Positions 53,887 through 63,119 of a stretch of 64,000 bases of DNA are shown piece by piece. Both the position numbers and the translations under genes were made by a program. Source of the DNA: Hungatella sp. (GTDB taxonomy: Bacteria > Bacillota > Clostridia > Lachnospirales > Lachnospiraceae); assembly GCA_009712635.1 (NCBI GenBank), contig WASS01000029.1, forward strand, positions 231,276 through 295,275, in the 5' to 3' direction. Every line of letters starts with the position of its first letter. The stretch's first letter is position 1. Below the pieces are notes generated by a model, which worked only from the letters and a program-made list of their open reading frames with translations, made no database searches and had not been told where the DNA came from.

Positions 53887-54663
53887 ATGAATATTTTAGT
53901 ATGTGTAAAACAGGTTCCTGATGATTTTGCAAAGGTTCATTTAGGAGAGAATGGAAAACCTGCATTGGAGGGTATTGATAAGGTTGTGAATGCATTCGAT
54001 ACCTATGCTGTGGAAATGGCGGTACGTCTCTGTGAAAATCACGGAGGCAGAGTCGTGGTTGCAACGATCGGAGCAGAAGAAGAGGTCCGCCCCAGCATGG
54101 TGCAGATGATTGCGGTTGGCGCAAATCAGGCTTATATTTTTGCTCCTAACACTGCTGATGGGGATGAAAGTTCAGTTGCCGCAGGGCTTGCTGAGCTGGT
54201 GAAAAAAACAGAAGAAACCATAGGAGAAAGCTTCGACCTCATTATGTGCGGCAAGGAATCCACAGATGAGATCAGTTCTCAGGTAGGTGCTATGCTGGCT
54301 GAGAAACTGAATCTTTCATTTGTCTCCAGCGTAATTGATGTAAAGCCAGCCGAAGCAGGTCTTTGTGTGAAGCAGGAAACAGAGGAAGGCTCTGCCAGCT
54401 ATGAAGTATCCTGTCCTGCTGTAGTAACCGTGGCAAAACCGGAATATGACCCCCGTTACCCCAATCTGAAAAGTAAGATGGCTGCCAGAAAAGCAGTGAT
54501 TCCATATCTTTCAGATGCCCTGACCCCAGTGCAGCCTGCAGTAAGATGCATGAACTACCAGGAGCCGGCAAAGCGTGAGGCCGGTGTAAAGATACAAGAA
54601 AAAAATGCCGTGGATGCAGTTGCCAGAGCTATTGCGCTGATGGCTGATGACAAAGTGCTGTAA
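53887..54663 (+). CDS. etfB: Electron transfer flavoprotein beta subunit
   Basis: 258 residues. MNILVCVKQVPDD start, VNAFDTYAVEMAVRL (about 37-51), the nucleotide-binding DLIMCGKESTDEISSQVGAMLAEKL (in motifs at about 118-142) and SCPAVVTVAKPEYDPRYPN. Binds FAD or AMP at the subunit interface. It works with both the acyl-CoA dehydrogenase upstream and the hydroxyacid dehydrogenase downstream. Whether it is the bifurcating type needs structural modelling. Confidence 0.95.
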   Translation: MNILVCVKQVPDDFAKVHLGENGKPALEGIDKVVNAFDTYAVEMAVRLCENHGGRVVVATIGAEEEVRPSMVQMIAVGANQAYIFAPNTADGDESSVAAGLAELVKKTEETIGESFDLIMCGKESTDEISSQVGAMLAEKLNLSFVSSVIDVKPAEAGLCVKQETEEGSASYEVSCPAVVTVAKPEYDPRYPNLKSKMAARKAVIPYLSDALTPVQPAVRCMNYQEPAKREAGVKIQEKNAVDAVARAIALMADDKVL

Positions 54664-54676
54664 GGAGGCTGAAAAG

Positions 54677-55624
54677 ATGAAAACTCTGGTTTATATTGAA
54701 ACAAAGAATAACAAACCTTTCAATGGCTGTCTGGAACTCATTCATGAAGCAATGGACTTAGGAGAAGGAACCGCAGTTCTGATCGGCAATGATTGTGAAG
54801 ACAGCGCAAAAGAAGTCAGCCGCTATGGAATTCCGGTATTGGTACTTGATACGGAGGCGGTATGCCAGGATACAGTTCTGGCAGCACTTGTTTCGGCTGC
54901 AGCCGATACTCAGAGCGAGCTGATTCTCATGAGTGCCACACAGACCGGAAAGGATTTAGCACCCCGCCTTGCAGCCCGTTTAGACACCGGCTGTATCACA
55001 GATGTGGTGGGAATCAGGAAAGACGGAGAAAGTCTGATATTCACCCGTCCCGCATACGGCGGAGCTGTTTTAGAGGATATGCAGTTTGCAGAGGGGAAAA
55101 AAGCGGTGGCTACTGTGAGGGGCGGAAGCTTTACAAAAGCAGAAGCGGCTCAGGCAGGTGATATAACTGTAAAATCAATTGAAATTCCGGCTGATGCAGT
55201 AAAAGCAAAGCTGATAGATACCGCAGTAGAAATTACAGAGCTTGTGAATCTGGAAGGTGCTGAGGTTATCGTAGCAGGCGGAAGAGGATGCGGTGATGCC
55301 CAGACCTTCGGTCTTGTAGAAGAGCTGGCAAAGTTATTAGGCGGAGTAGTGGGTGCCTCCAGACCAGCAATCGAAGAGGGCTGGGTATCCAGAGCACACC
55401 AGATCGGACAGTCCGGAAAAATTGTTTCTCCTAAATTATATATTGCATGCGGTATTTCCGGCGCGATGCAGCATGTATCCGGTATGATTGGTTCTGATTA
55501 TATCGTTGCGATTAACAAAGACGAAGATGCTCCTATCTTTGATACAGCCGATATCAGCATAGTAGGAAGATGCGAAGAGATTCTGCCTCTGATGATAGAG
55601 GAAATCCGCGCACGAAAAGCTTAA
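54677..55624 (+). CDS. etfA: Electron transfer flavoprotein alpha subunit
   Basis: 315 residues. The C-terminal FAD domain is clear: VIVAGGRGCGDAQTFGLVEELAKLLGG (about 200-226 in motifs), ASRPAIEEGWVSRAHQIGQSGKIVSPKLYIACGISGA and HVSGMIGSDYIVAINKDEDAPIF. No N-terminal ferredoxin domain. ATG 54677 is chosen because TAAGGAGG lies just upstream; the earlier in-frame ATG at 54647 overlaps the etfB end. Confidence 0.95.
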   Translation: MKTLVYIETKNNKPFNGCLELIHEAMDLGEGTAVLIGNDCEDSAKEVSRYGIPVLVLDTEAVCQDTVLAALVSAAADTQSELILMSATQTGKDLAPRLAARLDTGCITDVVGIRKDGESLIFTRPAYGGAVLEDMQFAEGKKAVATVRGGSFTKAEAAQAGDITVKSIEIPADAVKAKLIDTAVEITELVNLEGAEVIVAGGRGCGDAQTFGLVEELAKLLGGVVGASRPAIEEGWVSRAHQIGQSGKIVSPKLYIACGISGAMQHVSGMIGSDYIVAINKDEDAPIFDTADISIVGRCEEILPLMIEEIRARKA

Positions 55625-55645
55625 TAATAATTTGAGGGAGGTCAA

Positions 55646-57067
55646 ATGATGGGATACAAGAAACCAACAGCTGAAATGATTGAACAGCTGAAAGCAATCA
55701 TGCCGGGGCGGGTTTTTACCGGCGATGATATGAACAGTGATTATTCTCACGATGAAATGGCGTTCTACGGGAAATACCAGCCAGATGTGGCAGTTGAAGC
55801 GTTAAGCACGGAAGAAGTGTCGGCAGTTTGTAAACTCTGTTACGAGAATGATGTACCATTTGTACCCAGAGGAGCGGGTTCCGGTTTGTGCGCCGGTTGC
55901 GTTCCCATTGCGGGAGGTGTGGTGATCGGAACACAGAAGATGAATAAAATTCTGGGATACGATCTGGAAAACTTCATTATCCGTGTTCAGGCAGGTGCAT
56001 TTATTAACGACATTGCGGAGGACTGCCAAAAGCATGGAATGCTGTATCCGCCTGATCCTGGTGAGAAGTTTGCGACAGTGGGGGGAAACGTCTCTACCAA
56101 TGCAGGAGGGATGCGTGCCTGCAAATATGGAACCACCAGAGATTATGTACGTGCAATGACAGTGGTTATGCCAAATGGTGAAATCATGCGCATGGGAGCG
56201 GAAGTAAGCAAAAACTGTTCCGGCTACAGCCTGATCAACCTGATGTGCGGAGCAGAGGGTACACTGGGCATCATCACAGAACTGAGCATGAAAATCATTC
56301 CCCAGCCGAAAGTAACGGTCAGCCTGTTAGCACCTTTTGTGGACCTTGATACCTGTATTTCCTGCGTATCAAAGCTAAAGATGGCAAATTTAAATCCTCA
56401 GGCTCTGGAGTTTTTAACCAGAGATAATGTTCAGGCAATTGAGAAATTTCTTGGGAAGACCGTATACCCGGCAGTTTGTGACGGAGAAACAGCAGGTGCT
56501 TATCTTCTGGTTTCTTTTGACGGCTACAGCCAGGAGGAACTTGATTCCACTCTTGAGATAGCAGCAGAGGTATTCTCTGAAAATGGTGCACTGGATGTCA
56601 TAATCTATGATACACCAGACGGACTTCGCAATGCATGGCTGGTTCGTGGATCCTGTTTAGAAGCCCTCCTGGCAGATTTTAAGCTGATGGATGAGTGCGA
56701 TGTAGTTGTACCTATTTCCCATATTGCTGACCTGGTGAATTATGCAGACGGTCTTCAGGAGGAAGTGGGGCTGGTAGTTCGTACAGCAGGGCACGCAGGT
56801 GACGGCAATGTTCATATTAATGTATGCTCCAATGATTTAGAAGAGGAAGAATTTATGAAGCGTGTAGACCTGTTCATGGATCTTGTGTATGCAAAGGGCA
56901 TCGAACTGGGTGGACTGATAAGCGGAGAACATGGAATAGGCAGCGCAAAAGTAAAATACTTAGAGAAGAATCTGGGTACAGAACAGCTGCAGCTTATGAA
57001 AGGAATTAAAATGGCATTTGATCCCAAAATGCTGTTAAATCCTGGAAAAGTCTGCTACTCTTTATAA
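55646..57067 (+). CDS. FAD-linked 2-hydroxyacid dehydrogenase (GlcD/LctD type)
   Basis: 473 residues with FAD_binding_4 (about 40-180: PFVPRGAGSGLCAGCVPIAGGVVIG in motifs, GGNVSTNAGGMRACKYGTTRDYV) and FAD-oxidase_C (about 220-470: TAGHAGDGNVHINV with the metal-binding His, GLISGEHGIGSAKVKY). Such enzymes oxidise D-lactate or other D-2-hydroxy acids; encoded after etfBA they form the Ldh-Etf complex of acetogens. The ATG at 55646 (or 55649) follows GGGAGG. It can give the 2-oxo acid for the oxidoreductase, with electrons passed to Etf and then to the acyl-CoA dehydrogenase. Confidence 0.9.
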   Translation: MMGYKKPTAEMIEQLKAIMPGRVFTGDDMNSDYSHDEMAFYGKYQPDVAVEALSTEEVSAVCKLCYENDVPFVPRGAGSGLCAGCVPIAGGVVIGTQKMNKILGYDLENFIIRVQAGAFINDIAEDCQKHGMLYPPDPGEKFATVGGNVSTNAGGMRACKYGTTRDYVRAMTVVMPNGEIMRMGAEVSKNCSGYSLINLMCGAEGTLGIITELSMKIIPQPKVTVSLLAPFVDLDTCISCVSKLKMANLNPQALEFLTRDNVQAIEKFLGKTVYPAVCDGETAGAYLLVSFDGYSQEELDSTLEIAAEVFSENGALDVIIYDTPDGLRNAWLVRGSCLEALLADFKLMDECDVVVPISHIADLVNYADGLQEEVGLVVRTAGHAGDGNVHINVCSNDLEEEEFMKRVDLFMDLVYAKGIELGGLISGEHGIGSAKVKYLEKNLGTEQLQLMKGIKMAFDPKMLLNPGKVCYSL

Positions 57068-57426
57068 GATAAAAATAATTTTATAATACAGGTTTTCTGA
57101 AAGATGAAATGGGCTGGTGTTTTGTAATGATTCATTTGGCAAAACATCAGCTCTTGCAATTAATAATGAAAAACATTCTCATACCATATGTTAATAAAAT
57201 AACAAAAATCTGATGAGAAATATAATATACAAATAGTTATATAATAATATATAACCAGATTATAATAAGAAAATATTATAAGAATAAATCAAAACAATAA
57301 AAATATAATAATTGTGAAATATAAAACTGATTAAATGTGTTATATTCAGAATGGATTTTCATTGGTTTTATCGTGACAATTTACCAAATCATTTATTATA
57401 TTTTTAACAATATTTGCATCAAATAC
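57068..57426. other. AT-rich intergenic region
   Basis: About 360 bp without a credible reading frame. A stem at 57111-57124/57140-57153 (GGGCTGGTGTTTTG with CAAAACATCAGCTC, two G-U pairs) may end the acd-etf-ldh transcript, though the T-tract is weak. The rest is very AT-rich and leads to the dehydratase-operon promoter. Confidence 0.6.
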
Positions 57427-57455
57427 TTGAAAAATTTGTCGATAAGTGGTATTCT
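57427..57455 (+). promoter_or_regulatory. Promoter of dehydratase operon
   Basis: TTGAAA (57427-57432), 17-bp spacer, TATTCT (57450-57455). The spacer itself contains a TTGTCGATAAG operator (57436-57446). Confidence 0.75.
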
Positions 57456-57483
57456 TTAGGTGAGTTGTCGACAAGATAACAAG
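57436..57483. promoter_or_regulatory. GntR operator 4 (double site)
   Basis: TTGTCGATAAG (57436-57446) within the promoter and TTGTCGACAAGATAACAAG (57465-57483) downstream of it. The second is 18/19 identical to the site before the aminotransferase operon. Confidence 0.72.
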
Positions 57484-57517
57484 AATACAAGAAGTAAGCC
57501 AGAAAGGAATGAGACCT

Positions 57518-58300
57518 ATGATATATACATTAGGAATTGATATTGGCTCAACAACTTCAAAGGGAATGATATTAAAAGATGGTTCAGATGAAGTAGCTTC
57601 CTCCATCGTTTTGGCAGGAACCGGAACTGCCGGTCCAAAGATGCTTATGGAACAGCTTTATGAGCAGTCCGGATTAAAACCAGAAGATATTGCCTTTACA
57701 ATCGTCACCGGCTACGGAAGAAAAACCTTTCAGGAGGCAGATGATCAGTTAAGTGAATTAACCTGTCATTCCAAAGGGGTTTCATTTCTGTTTCCCCAGG
57801 TAAGAACAGTGATTGATATCGGAGGACAGGATGCCAAAGTTCTGGCATTGAATGATCAGGGTAAGATGACTAATTTTATTATGAATGACAAATGTGCAGC
57901 TGGTACAGGAAGGTTTCTGGATGTAATGGCTCAGATCCTTCAGTTAAAAATAGGAGATTTGGAAAAAGAGGCTGAAAAGGCAGATAATCCGGCTAAGATA
58001 TCAAGCACTTGTACGGTGTTTGCAGAGTCGGAGGTAATATCACAGCTTGCTATGGGAGTAGACATGCCGAATCTTGTAGCAGGTATTTGCCAGTCAGTGG
58101 CCAGCCGGGTCGCAGGGCTTGCAAAACGAATTGGGATTCACGAACAAGTATGCATGAGCGGGGGCGTCGCACAGAATGGAGGTGTAAGGCAGGCGCTGCA
58201 AAATGAACTGGGAGTTCCGATTTTGTATTCGGAACAGGCACAGCTCATGGGGGCTTTAGGAGCAGCTCTCTATGCATACGAGAGAGTCATGAATAAATAA
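57518..58300 (+). CDS. hadI: 2-hydroxyacyl-CoA dehydratase activator ATPase
   Basis: 260 residues, ASKHA-fold archerase that uses ATP to inject one low-potential electron into the dehydratase. N-terminal GIDIGSTTSKGMIL (about 5-18), the cluster Cys in KCAAGTGRFLD (about 126-136) and in STCTVFAESEVIS (about 164-176), VCMSGGVAQNGGV near the C terminus. A homodimer shares one [4Fe-4S]. The ATG at 57518 fits the spacing from GAAAGGA better than 57509. It is first in the dehydratase operon. Confidence 0.93.
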   Translation: MIYTLGIDIGSTTSKGMILKDGSDEVASSIVLAGTGTAGPKMLMEQLYEQSGLKPEDIAFTIVTGYGRKTFQEADDQLSELTCHSKGVSFLFPQVRTVIDIGGQDAKVLALNDQGKMTNFIMNDKCAAGTGRFLDVMAQILQLKIGDLEKEAEKADNPAKISSTCTVFAESEVISQLAMGVDMPNLVAGICQSVASRVAGLAKRIGIHEQVCMSGGVAQNGGVRQALQNELGVPILYSEQAQLMGALGAALYAYERVMNK

Positions 58301-58318
58301 ACAAAATGGAGGTTTCTT

Positions 58319-59551
58319 ATGAGTCAAGAAGTCAAAAAGGAAAGACCGGCACCTGATCCGAATTCAGCGAAATATAAACTGAATGCGATTGCCATGAAGG
58401 CTTATGCGGATGCCCAGGCAGCTAAGGACAGAGGAGAGCTGATTGGCTGGTGTTCCAGTAACTTTCCGGTGGAGATACCGGAGACCCTTGGAATTGCAGT
58501 CTGTTATCCTGAGAACCAGGCAGCAGCAATTGCAGCCAGAGGAGCAGGAGCCAAGATGTGTGAAATCAGTGAGGCAGATGGATATTCAAACGATATCTGC
58601 GCTTATGCGCGTATCAGCCTTGCCTATGCCAAGATCAAGGATGCACCAGAGCAGAATATGCCTCAGCCGGATTTTATGCTGTGCTGCAATAATATCTGCA
58701 ACTGCATGATCAAATGGTATGAGAACCTGGCAAAAGAGCTGAATATCCCCATGATCATGATTGATATTCCTTTTAATCCTGACTATGAGGTGTCTGATGC
58801 AGAAGTAGAATACATTAAGGCTCAGTTTTGGGATGCCATCCATCAGCTGGAAGAAATTACCGGTAAGAAATGGAGCGATGAAAAGTATAAAGAAGTCATG
58901 GAGTATTCAGGACGTACCAGCAGAGCATGGCTGGCAGCAACTTCCTGCGCAAAATACACTCCGTCACCTTTTAACGGATTCGATCTTTTAAACCATATGG
59001 CTGTCATGGTTACGGCACGGGGCAAGGTAGAAGCGGCAGATGCGATGGAAACTCTTCTTAAGGAATATGAAGAGAATCATGCAACAGGAAAATCAACGTT
59101 TCGTGAAGAGGAAAAACACAGAATCATGTTTGAAGGTATTGCATGCTGGCCCTGGTTACGGGCAACCTCTACAGGCTTAAAGAGCCGCGGAATTAATATG
59201 GTAACAACCATATATGCAGATGCATTCGGTTTTATCTATAAGGATTTTGATGATATGTGCCGTGCTTATGCCAAAGTTCCCAATGCAATTAATCTGGAAC
59301 TTGCAAGAGATAAGCGTGTTAAGCTTTGCAAGGAGAACCATGTAGAAGGTCTTCTGGTACATACCAACCGTTCCTGTAAGCTTTGGAGTGGCTTCATGTA
59401 CGAAATGAGCCGTCAGATCGGAGAAACCTGCAATATTCCGGTGGCGAGCTTTGATGGCGATCAGGCTGACCCGAGAAACTTCTCAGAGGCTCAGTACGAT
59501 ACCAGAGTACAGGGATTAACCGAGATTATGGAAGCGAATAAGGGGGTTTAA
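58319..59551 (+). CDS. hadB: 2-hydroxyacyl-CoA dehydratase alpha subunit (HadB-like)
   Basis: 410 residues of the HGD-D family. Landmarks shared with HadB/LcdA: YPENQAAAIAARGAG, SNDICAYARISLAY, the cluster-binding LCCNNICNCMIKWYENLA and the C-terminal NRSCKLWSGFM and SFDGDQADPRNFS. Radical dehydration of a (R)-2-hydroxyacyl-CoA to the (E)-2-enoyl-CoA, cluster ligands being Cys of the listed motifs. Substrate may be lactoyl-, 2-hydroxyisocaproyl-, or phenyllactyl-type; not resolvable by eye. GGAGG precedes the start. Confidence 0.93.
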   Translation: MSQEVKKERPAPDPNSAKYKLNAIAMKAYADAQAAKDRGELIGWCSSNFPVEIPETLGIAVCYPENQAAAIAARGAGAKMCEISEADGYSNDICAYARISLAYAKIKDAPEQNMPQPDFMLCCNNICNCMIKWYENLAKELNIPMIMIDIPFNPDYEVSDAEVEYIKAQFWDAIHQLEEITGKKWSDEKYKEVMEYSGRTSRAWLAATSCAKYTPSPFNGFDLLNHMAVMVTARGKVEAADAMETLLKEYEENHATGKSTFREEEKHRIMFEGIACWPWLRATSTGLKSRGINMVTTIYADAFGFIYKDFDDMCRAYAKVPNAINLELARDKRVKLCKENHVEGLLVHTNRSCKLWSGFMYEMSRQIGETCNIPVASFDGDQADPRNFSEAQYDTRVQGLTEIMEANKGV

Positions 59552-59553
59552 GC

Positions 59554-60684
59554 ATGAAGAGCGTAACAGAAATTTTAGAACAGTTAAAAGCAATTGCTGA
59601 AAATCCGAGAGCACAGAAAGATGCATTGATTGCTTCCGGGAAAAAGGTGGTTCTGACCGCCCCGGTGTATACACCGGAAGAACTGGTGCATTCCTTAGGC
59701 ATGGTACCCATGGGAGCATGGGGTGGCGATATTGAGTTGATGGAAGCAAAACGGTATTTTCCAGCATTCATCTGCTCCATTGTACAGTCTTTAGTGGAAC
59801 TGGGAATCAAAGGAGTATACGATGGAGTGAGCGCTGTTATCATTCCAAGCTTATGCGACAGCTTAAAAGTTGTAGGTGAGAACTGGAAGTATGCAGTTCC
59901 AAATATTCCATTCCTGCCTATGACATATCCTCAGAACCGGAAACCGGAATATGGAAAAGAGTTTACCAAAAAGGGATATGAGAAATTAATTGAAGAACTT
60001 GAGAAAATATCAGGTGAAACCTTTGAGGATGGAAAGCTTGCCCAGTCAATCCGTATTTATAATGAGCACAATGCCCTGATGAGAGAACTCTCAGAGGTAC
60101 TGGCAGACCATCCGGAAGTGACTGCAGCGCAGCGCAGCGTAGTATTTAAAAGTGCTTTCTTTATGTTAAAAGAAGAGCATAGCAAAGTGATTCGTGAATT
60201 GCTGGAAGCATTAAAAGAGCAGAAACCAGGAGAAGCGAAGATCAAAATTATGACAACGGGTATTCTGGCAGACAGTCCGTCTCTTCTTAACATCATTGAC
60301 AGCAACGGTCTTCAGATTGTTGCTGATGATGTAGCGGCAGAGAGTCGTCAGTACCGTACAGATGCTTTGGAGGATACTACTGCTTTGGACAGTCTTTCAG
60401 GAAAGTTCTGTGCAATGGATCACTGCTCTGTACTGTATGATGTGGAAAAGAAGAGAATTGACCTGATTGTAGAAACTGCAAAGAACCATGGAGCCAGGGG
60501 GGTACTTATGGTTCTCACAAAATTCTGCGATCCGGAAGAATTTGATTATCCGTTAATTAAAAAAGCTTGTGACGCAGCAGGACTTCCGATTATTCTGATT
60601 GAGGTAGACCGGCAGATGGAGAACTATGAGCAGGCTGGAACAATGATTGAAACATTTAAAGATATGCTGGGAAAAAACTCATAA
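59554..60684 (+). CDS. hadC: 2-hydroxyacyl-CoA dehydratase beta subunit (HadC-like)
   Basis: 376 residues, HGD-D family, beginning 2 bp after the alpha stop. Landmarks: LTAPVYTPEELVHSLGMVPMGAWG, VIIPSLCDSLKVVGENW, MTTGILADSPSLLNIID and the C-terminal MVLTKFCDPEEFDYPLIKKACD. Forms the heterodimeric dehydratase with the preceding subunit; each binds a [4Fe-4S] cluster. GGGGG lies upstream of the ATG. Confidence 0.93.
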   Translation: MKSVTEILEQLKAIAENPRAQKDALIASGKKVVLTAPVYTPEELVHSLGMVPMGAWGGDIELMEAKRYFPAFICSIVQSLVELGIKGVYDGVSAVIIPSLCDSLKVVGENWKYAVPNIPFLPMTYPQNRKPEYGKEFTKKGYEKLIEELEKISGETFEDGKLAQSIRIYNEHNALMRELSEVLADHPEVTAAQRSVVFKSAFFMLKEEHSKVIRELLEALKEQKPGEAKIKIMTTGILADSPSLLNIIDSNGLQIVADDVAAESRQYRTDALEDTTALDSLSGKFCAMDHCSVLYDVEKKRIDLIVETAKNHGARGVLMVLTKFCDPEEFDYPLIKKACDAAGLPIILIEVDRQMENYEQAGTMIETFKDMLGKNS

Positions 60685-60702
60685 GACTGGGGGACTTTTA
60701 TA

Positions 60703-61839
60703 ATGGAGAAGAAAGTCAATAAATTATCGATAGCAATGGGGATTACATTTGTATGGTTTACAACACAGTTCGGAGGTGGCTTTGCTTCAGGAGCACAGCT
60801 GAAAAGTTATTTTATTAATTACGGTATCCTGTGCCTTTTTACATGTATAGGAGCACAGGCTATCTGTGCAGTTTACAATTGCTATATTGCTTATTACGCA
60901 AAAAAACATGATGTATATGACTACAGCAGCTTTAACAAAAAGTTTTACGGAAAGTATTCCGCTATTTTTTCCAATTTATTTGAATTAGTTTATATTTTCG
61001 TGCTTTTGGTTGTGCCGGCAGTCGCTTTTTCCACAGGAGGAACAACCCTGTCTAAGATGATAGGAGTGCCCTATTTTGCCTGTACAGTTGTAATTGGTAT
61101 TTTCATTTTTGTTGTAGCTATTTATGGAACAGCCATGGTACGTAAGGTTGCTACCGCTCTGTCGATTCTCATTGTAGTTGGACTTTTGCTTGTGTTCATC
61201 CCCAATATTATTGTGCAGTGGGATTCTGTAATTTCCGGAATCGGTTATCTTGCACATCAGAAGGCACCAGCATGGCCGGCGATCTGGAGCATGATCGTAT
61301 ATGCCGCATTCCAGATTGCTTCTTCCCCTGCTATTCATTCTCAGCATGCGGAAGCAATGGCTAAGCCAAAGGACGCAATTTACACCTATGTCGTTGGTTT
61401 CATCGTAAACAGTGTTATGATTTTCTTATCTACATTAGGACTTCTTGCAATCGTACAGACTGCAGAATACGCCGACGCTTCCCTGCCAGTTATTGTACTG
61501 GTAGAAAACGGAGTTGGAGGAGCTTTACTGACACCAATTATCTCTATTCTGATCATATTAGGATCTGTATCAACAGCAGTAAACATGGTAGCAGCAGGAA
61601 CAGTCCGTGTCTGCAACATGCTTGACAAGGATTTTGATCCCGATGGAAAACCAACCTCAAAAGTTATTATCACAACTCTTATTTTATGCCTGGTTGGTCT
61701 TGGTGTTTCACAGTTCGGACTCCTTCCGCTGGTAAATAAGGGGTATGGTATCCTGGCGTATCTCACATTCCCAGTTATTATGATACCTTATATTATACAT
61801 ATGTTCTATACGAAATTTGATACAAAAAGTGACAAATAA
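60703..61839 (+). CDS. YkvI-family membrane transporter
   Basis: 378 residues with about ten membrane helices. The start SIAMGITFVWFTTQFGGGFASGAQLKSYF (in motifs, residues about 9-37) matches the YkvI family of the APC/LeuT-fold superfamily, where the broken first helix GGGFASG lines the substrate site. Family substrates are unknown. In the middle of the dehydratase operon it is best placed to import the amino acid or hydroxyacid or to export the acid product. There is no signal for a co-ion. Confidence 0.85.
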   Translation: MEKKVNKLSIAMGITFVWFTTQFGGGFASGAQLKSYFINYGILCLFTCIGAQAICAVYNCYIAYYAKKHDVYDYSSFNKKFYGKYSAIFSNLFELVYIFVLLVVPAVAFSTGGTTLSKMIGVPYFACTVVIGIFIFVVAIYGTAMVRKVATALSILIVVGLLLVFIPNIIVQWDSVISGIGYLAHQKAPAWPAIWSMIVYAAFQIASSPAIHSQHAEAMAKPKDAIYTYVVGFIVNSVMIFLSTLGLLAIVQTAEYADASLPVIVLVENGVGGALLTPIISILIILGSVSTAVNMVAAGTVRVCNMLDKDFDPDGKPTSKVIITTLILCLVGLGVSQFGLLPLVNKGYGILAYLTFPVIMIPYIIHMFYTKFDTKSDK

Positions 61840-61851
61840 AGGAGACAAGAT

Positions 61852-63090
61852 ATGAGCGAAATGAACCGCCCTTTAGAGGGTGTAAAAGTTTTGGAACTGG
61901 CAACTTTTATCGCAGGACCCTGCTGTGCAAGGTTTCTGGCGGATTTAGGTGCTGAGGTTATTAAAGTAGAGGCTCCTAACGGTGATCCCCTTCGATTCAC
62001 AGCTGTCAATGAAGGCCGCCCTTTCGGCGATCAGGAGGATACCAGCTTTTGTCTGGAGAATTCAGGTAAAAAGTGTGTAACACTGGATACAAAATCTCAG
62101 GCAGGCCGCGAAGTGCTGGAAAAGCTGCTTGCTGACTGTGATATTTTTATTACCAACTGGCGTCAGCCTGCTTTAAAGAGAAGCGGACTTGATTATGAGA
62201 CCTTAAAAGTGAAATATCCGAAGATGGTAATGGGATATGTCAGCGGCTACGGAGAGAAAGGTCCTGATAAGGATCTTCCCGGATTCGATTTCACTGCATT
62301 TTTTGCAAGGGGCGGTGTCATGGGTACCATGTATGATGTGGACTCGTCACCCATGCTGCCAATTGCAGGATTCGGTGATCACCAGGTCGGTATGTACCTT
62401 GCAAGCGGCGTACTTGCAGCACTTTACCGTGCACGGGAGACGGGAAAAGGAGATCAGGTAACGGTAAGCCTGTTCCACACTGCTCTCTGGGATATTGCTC
62501 TGTTCCTTCAGTGCAACCAGTATGGTGACCCCTCCACACAGTATCCGGTGAGCCGTAAGAAAATTGCCAATCCGTTAAATGTAGCTCATAAAACAAAAGA
62601 TGGTTACTGGGTACAGTTTGCAATGCCAAGATATGATTTCTACTATCCTACCTTTATGAAGGCACTTGGAAGGGATGATTTAATCGGAGATACCAGATTT
62701 TTCCCACAGACTGCACTTCAGGATCACCTGGTGGAATTCTATGAAATGCTTCATGATGAGGTTCTGAAAAGAAGCCTGTCCGAAGTTGAGGTTCTGATGA
62801 AAGAGGCTGATTTACCATATGCGGTGTGCCAGACCTGGAATCAGGTTCTTGTAGATGAACAGGCATGGGCATCAGATGCTCTGGCAAAAGTGACATTCCC
62901 CAACGGGGCAGAGCGTACCATGGTACGCACTCCTGTTATTTTCTCTGAAACAGGTCTTTCTTCCTATGAAAGGGCTTCCTTCTTAGGAGAAGATACAGAA
63001 GCTGTGCTTGCGCAATTAGGATATAGTAAAGAACAGGTCGATGCTATGATTGCAGCTGGTGAGGCAACCGGATGCAAGAGGATTGGCTAA
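61852..63090 (+). CDS. hadA: Class III CoA-transferase (HadA/FldA/CaiB family)
   Basis: 412 residues. LEGVKVLELATFIAGPCCARFLADLGAEVIKVE at the N terminus (in motifs), the catalytic Asp146 in PGFDFTAFFARGG, GFGDHQVGMYLASGVLAAL and ADLPYAVCQTWNQV. Transfers CoA from an acyl-CoA product to the 2-hydroxy acid, activating it for the dehydratase and releasing the end-product acid. AAAGGAG lies before the ATG. HadA-type assignment rests on genomic context as well as family motifs. Confidence 0.9.
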   Translation: MSEMNRPLEGVKVLELATFIAGPCCARFLADLGAEVIKVEAPNGDPLRFTAVNEGRPFGDQEDTSFCLENSGKKCVTLDTKSQAGREVLEKLLADCDIFITNWRQPALKRSGLDYETLKVKYPKMVMGYVSGYGEKGPDKDLPGFDFTAFFARGGVMGTMYDVDSSPMLPIAGFGDHQVGMYLASGVLAALYRARETGKGDQVTVSLFHTALWDIALFLQCNQYGDPSTQYPVSRKKIANPLNVAHKTKDGYWVQFAMPRYDFYYPTFMKALGRDDLIGDTRFFPQTALQDHLVEFYEMLHDEVLKRSLSEVEVLMKEADLPYAVCQTWNQVLVDEQAWASDALAKVTFPNGAERTMVRTPVIFSETGLSSYERASFLGEDTEAVLAQLGYSKEQVDAMIAAGEATGCKRIG

Positions 63091-63119
63091 AATCTTCCTA
63101 AGTAAAGTGGTGGGTAGAA

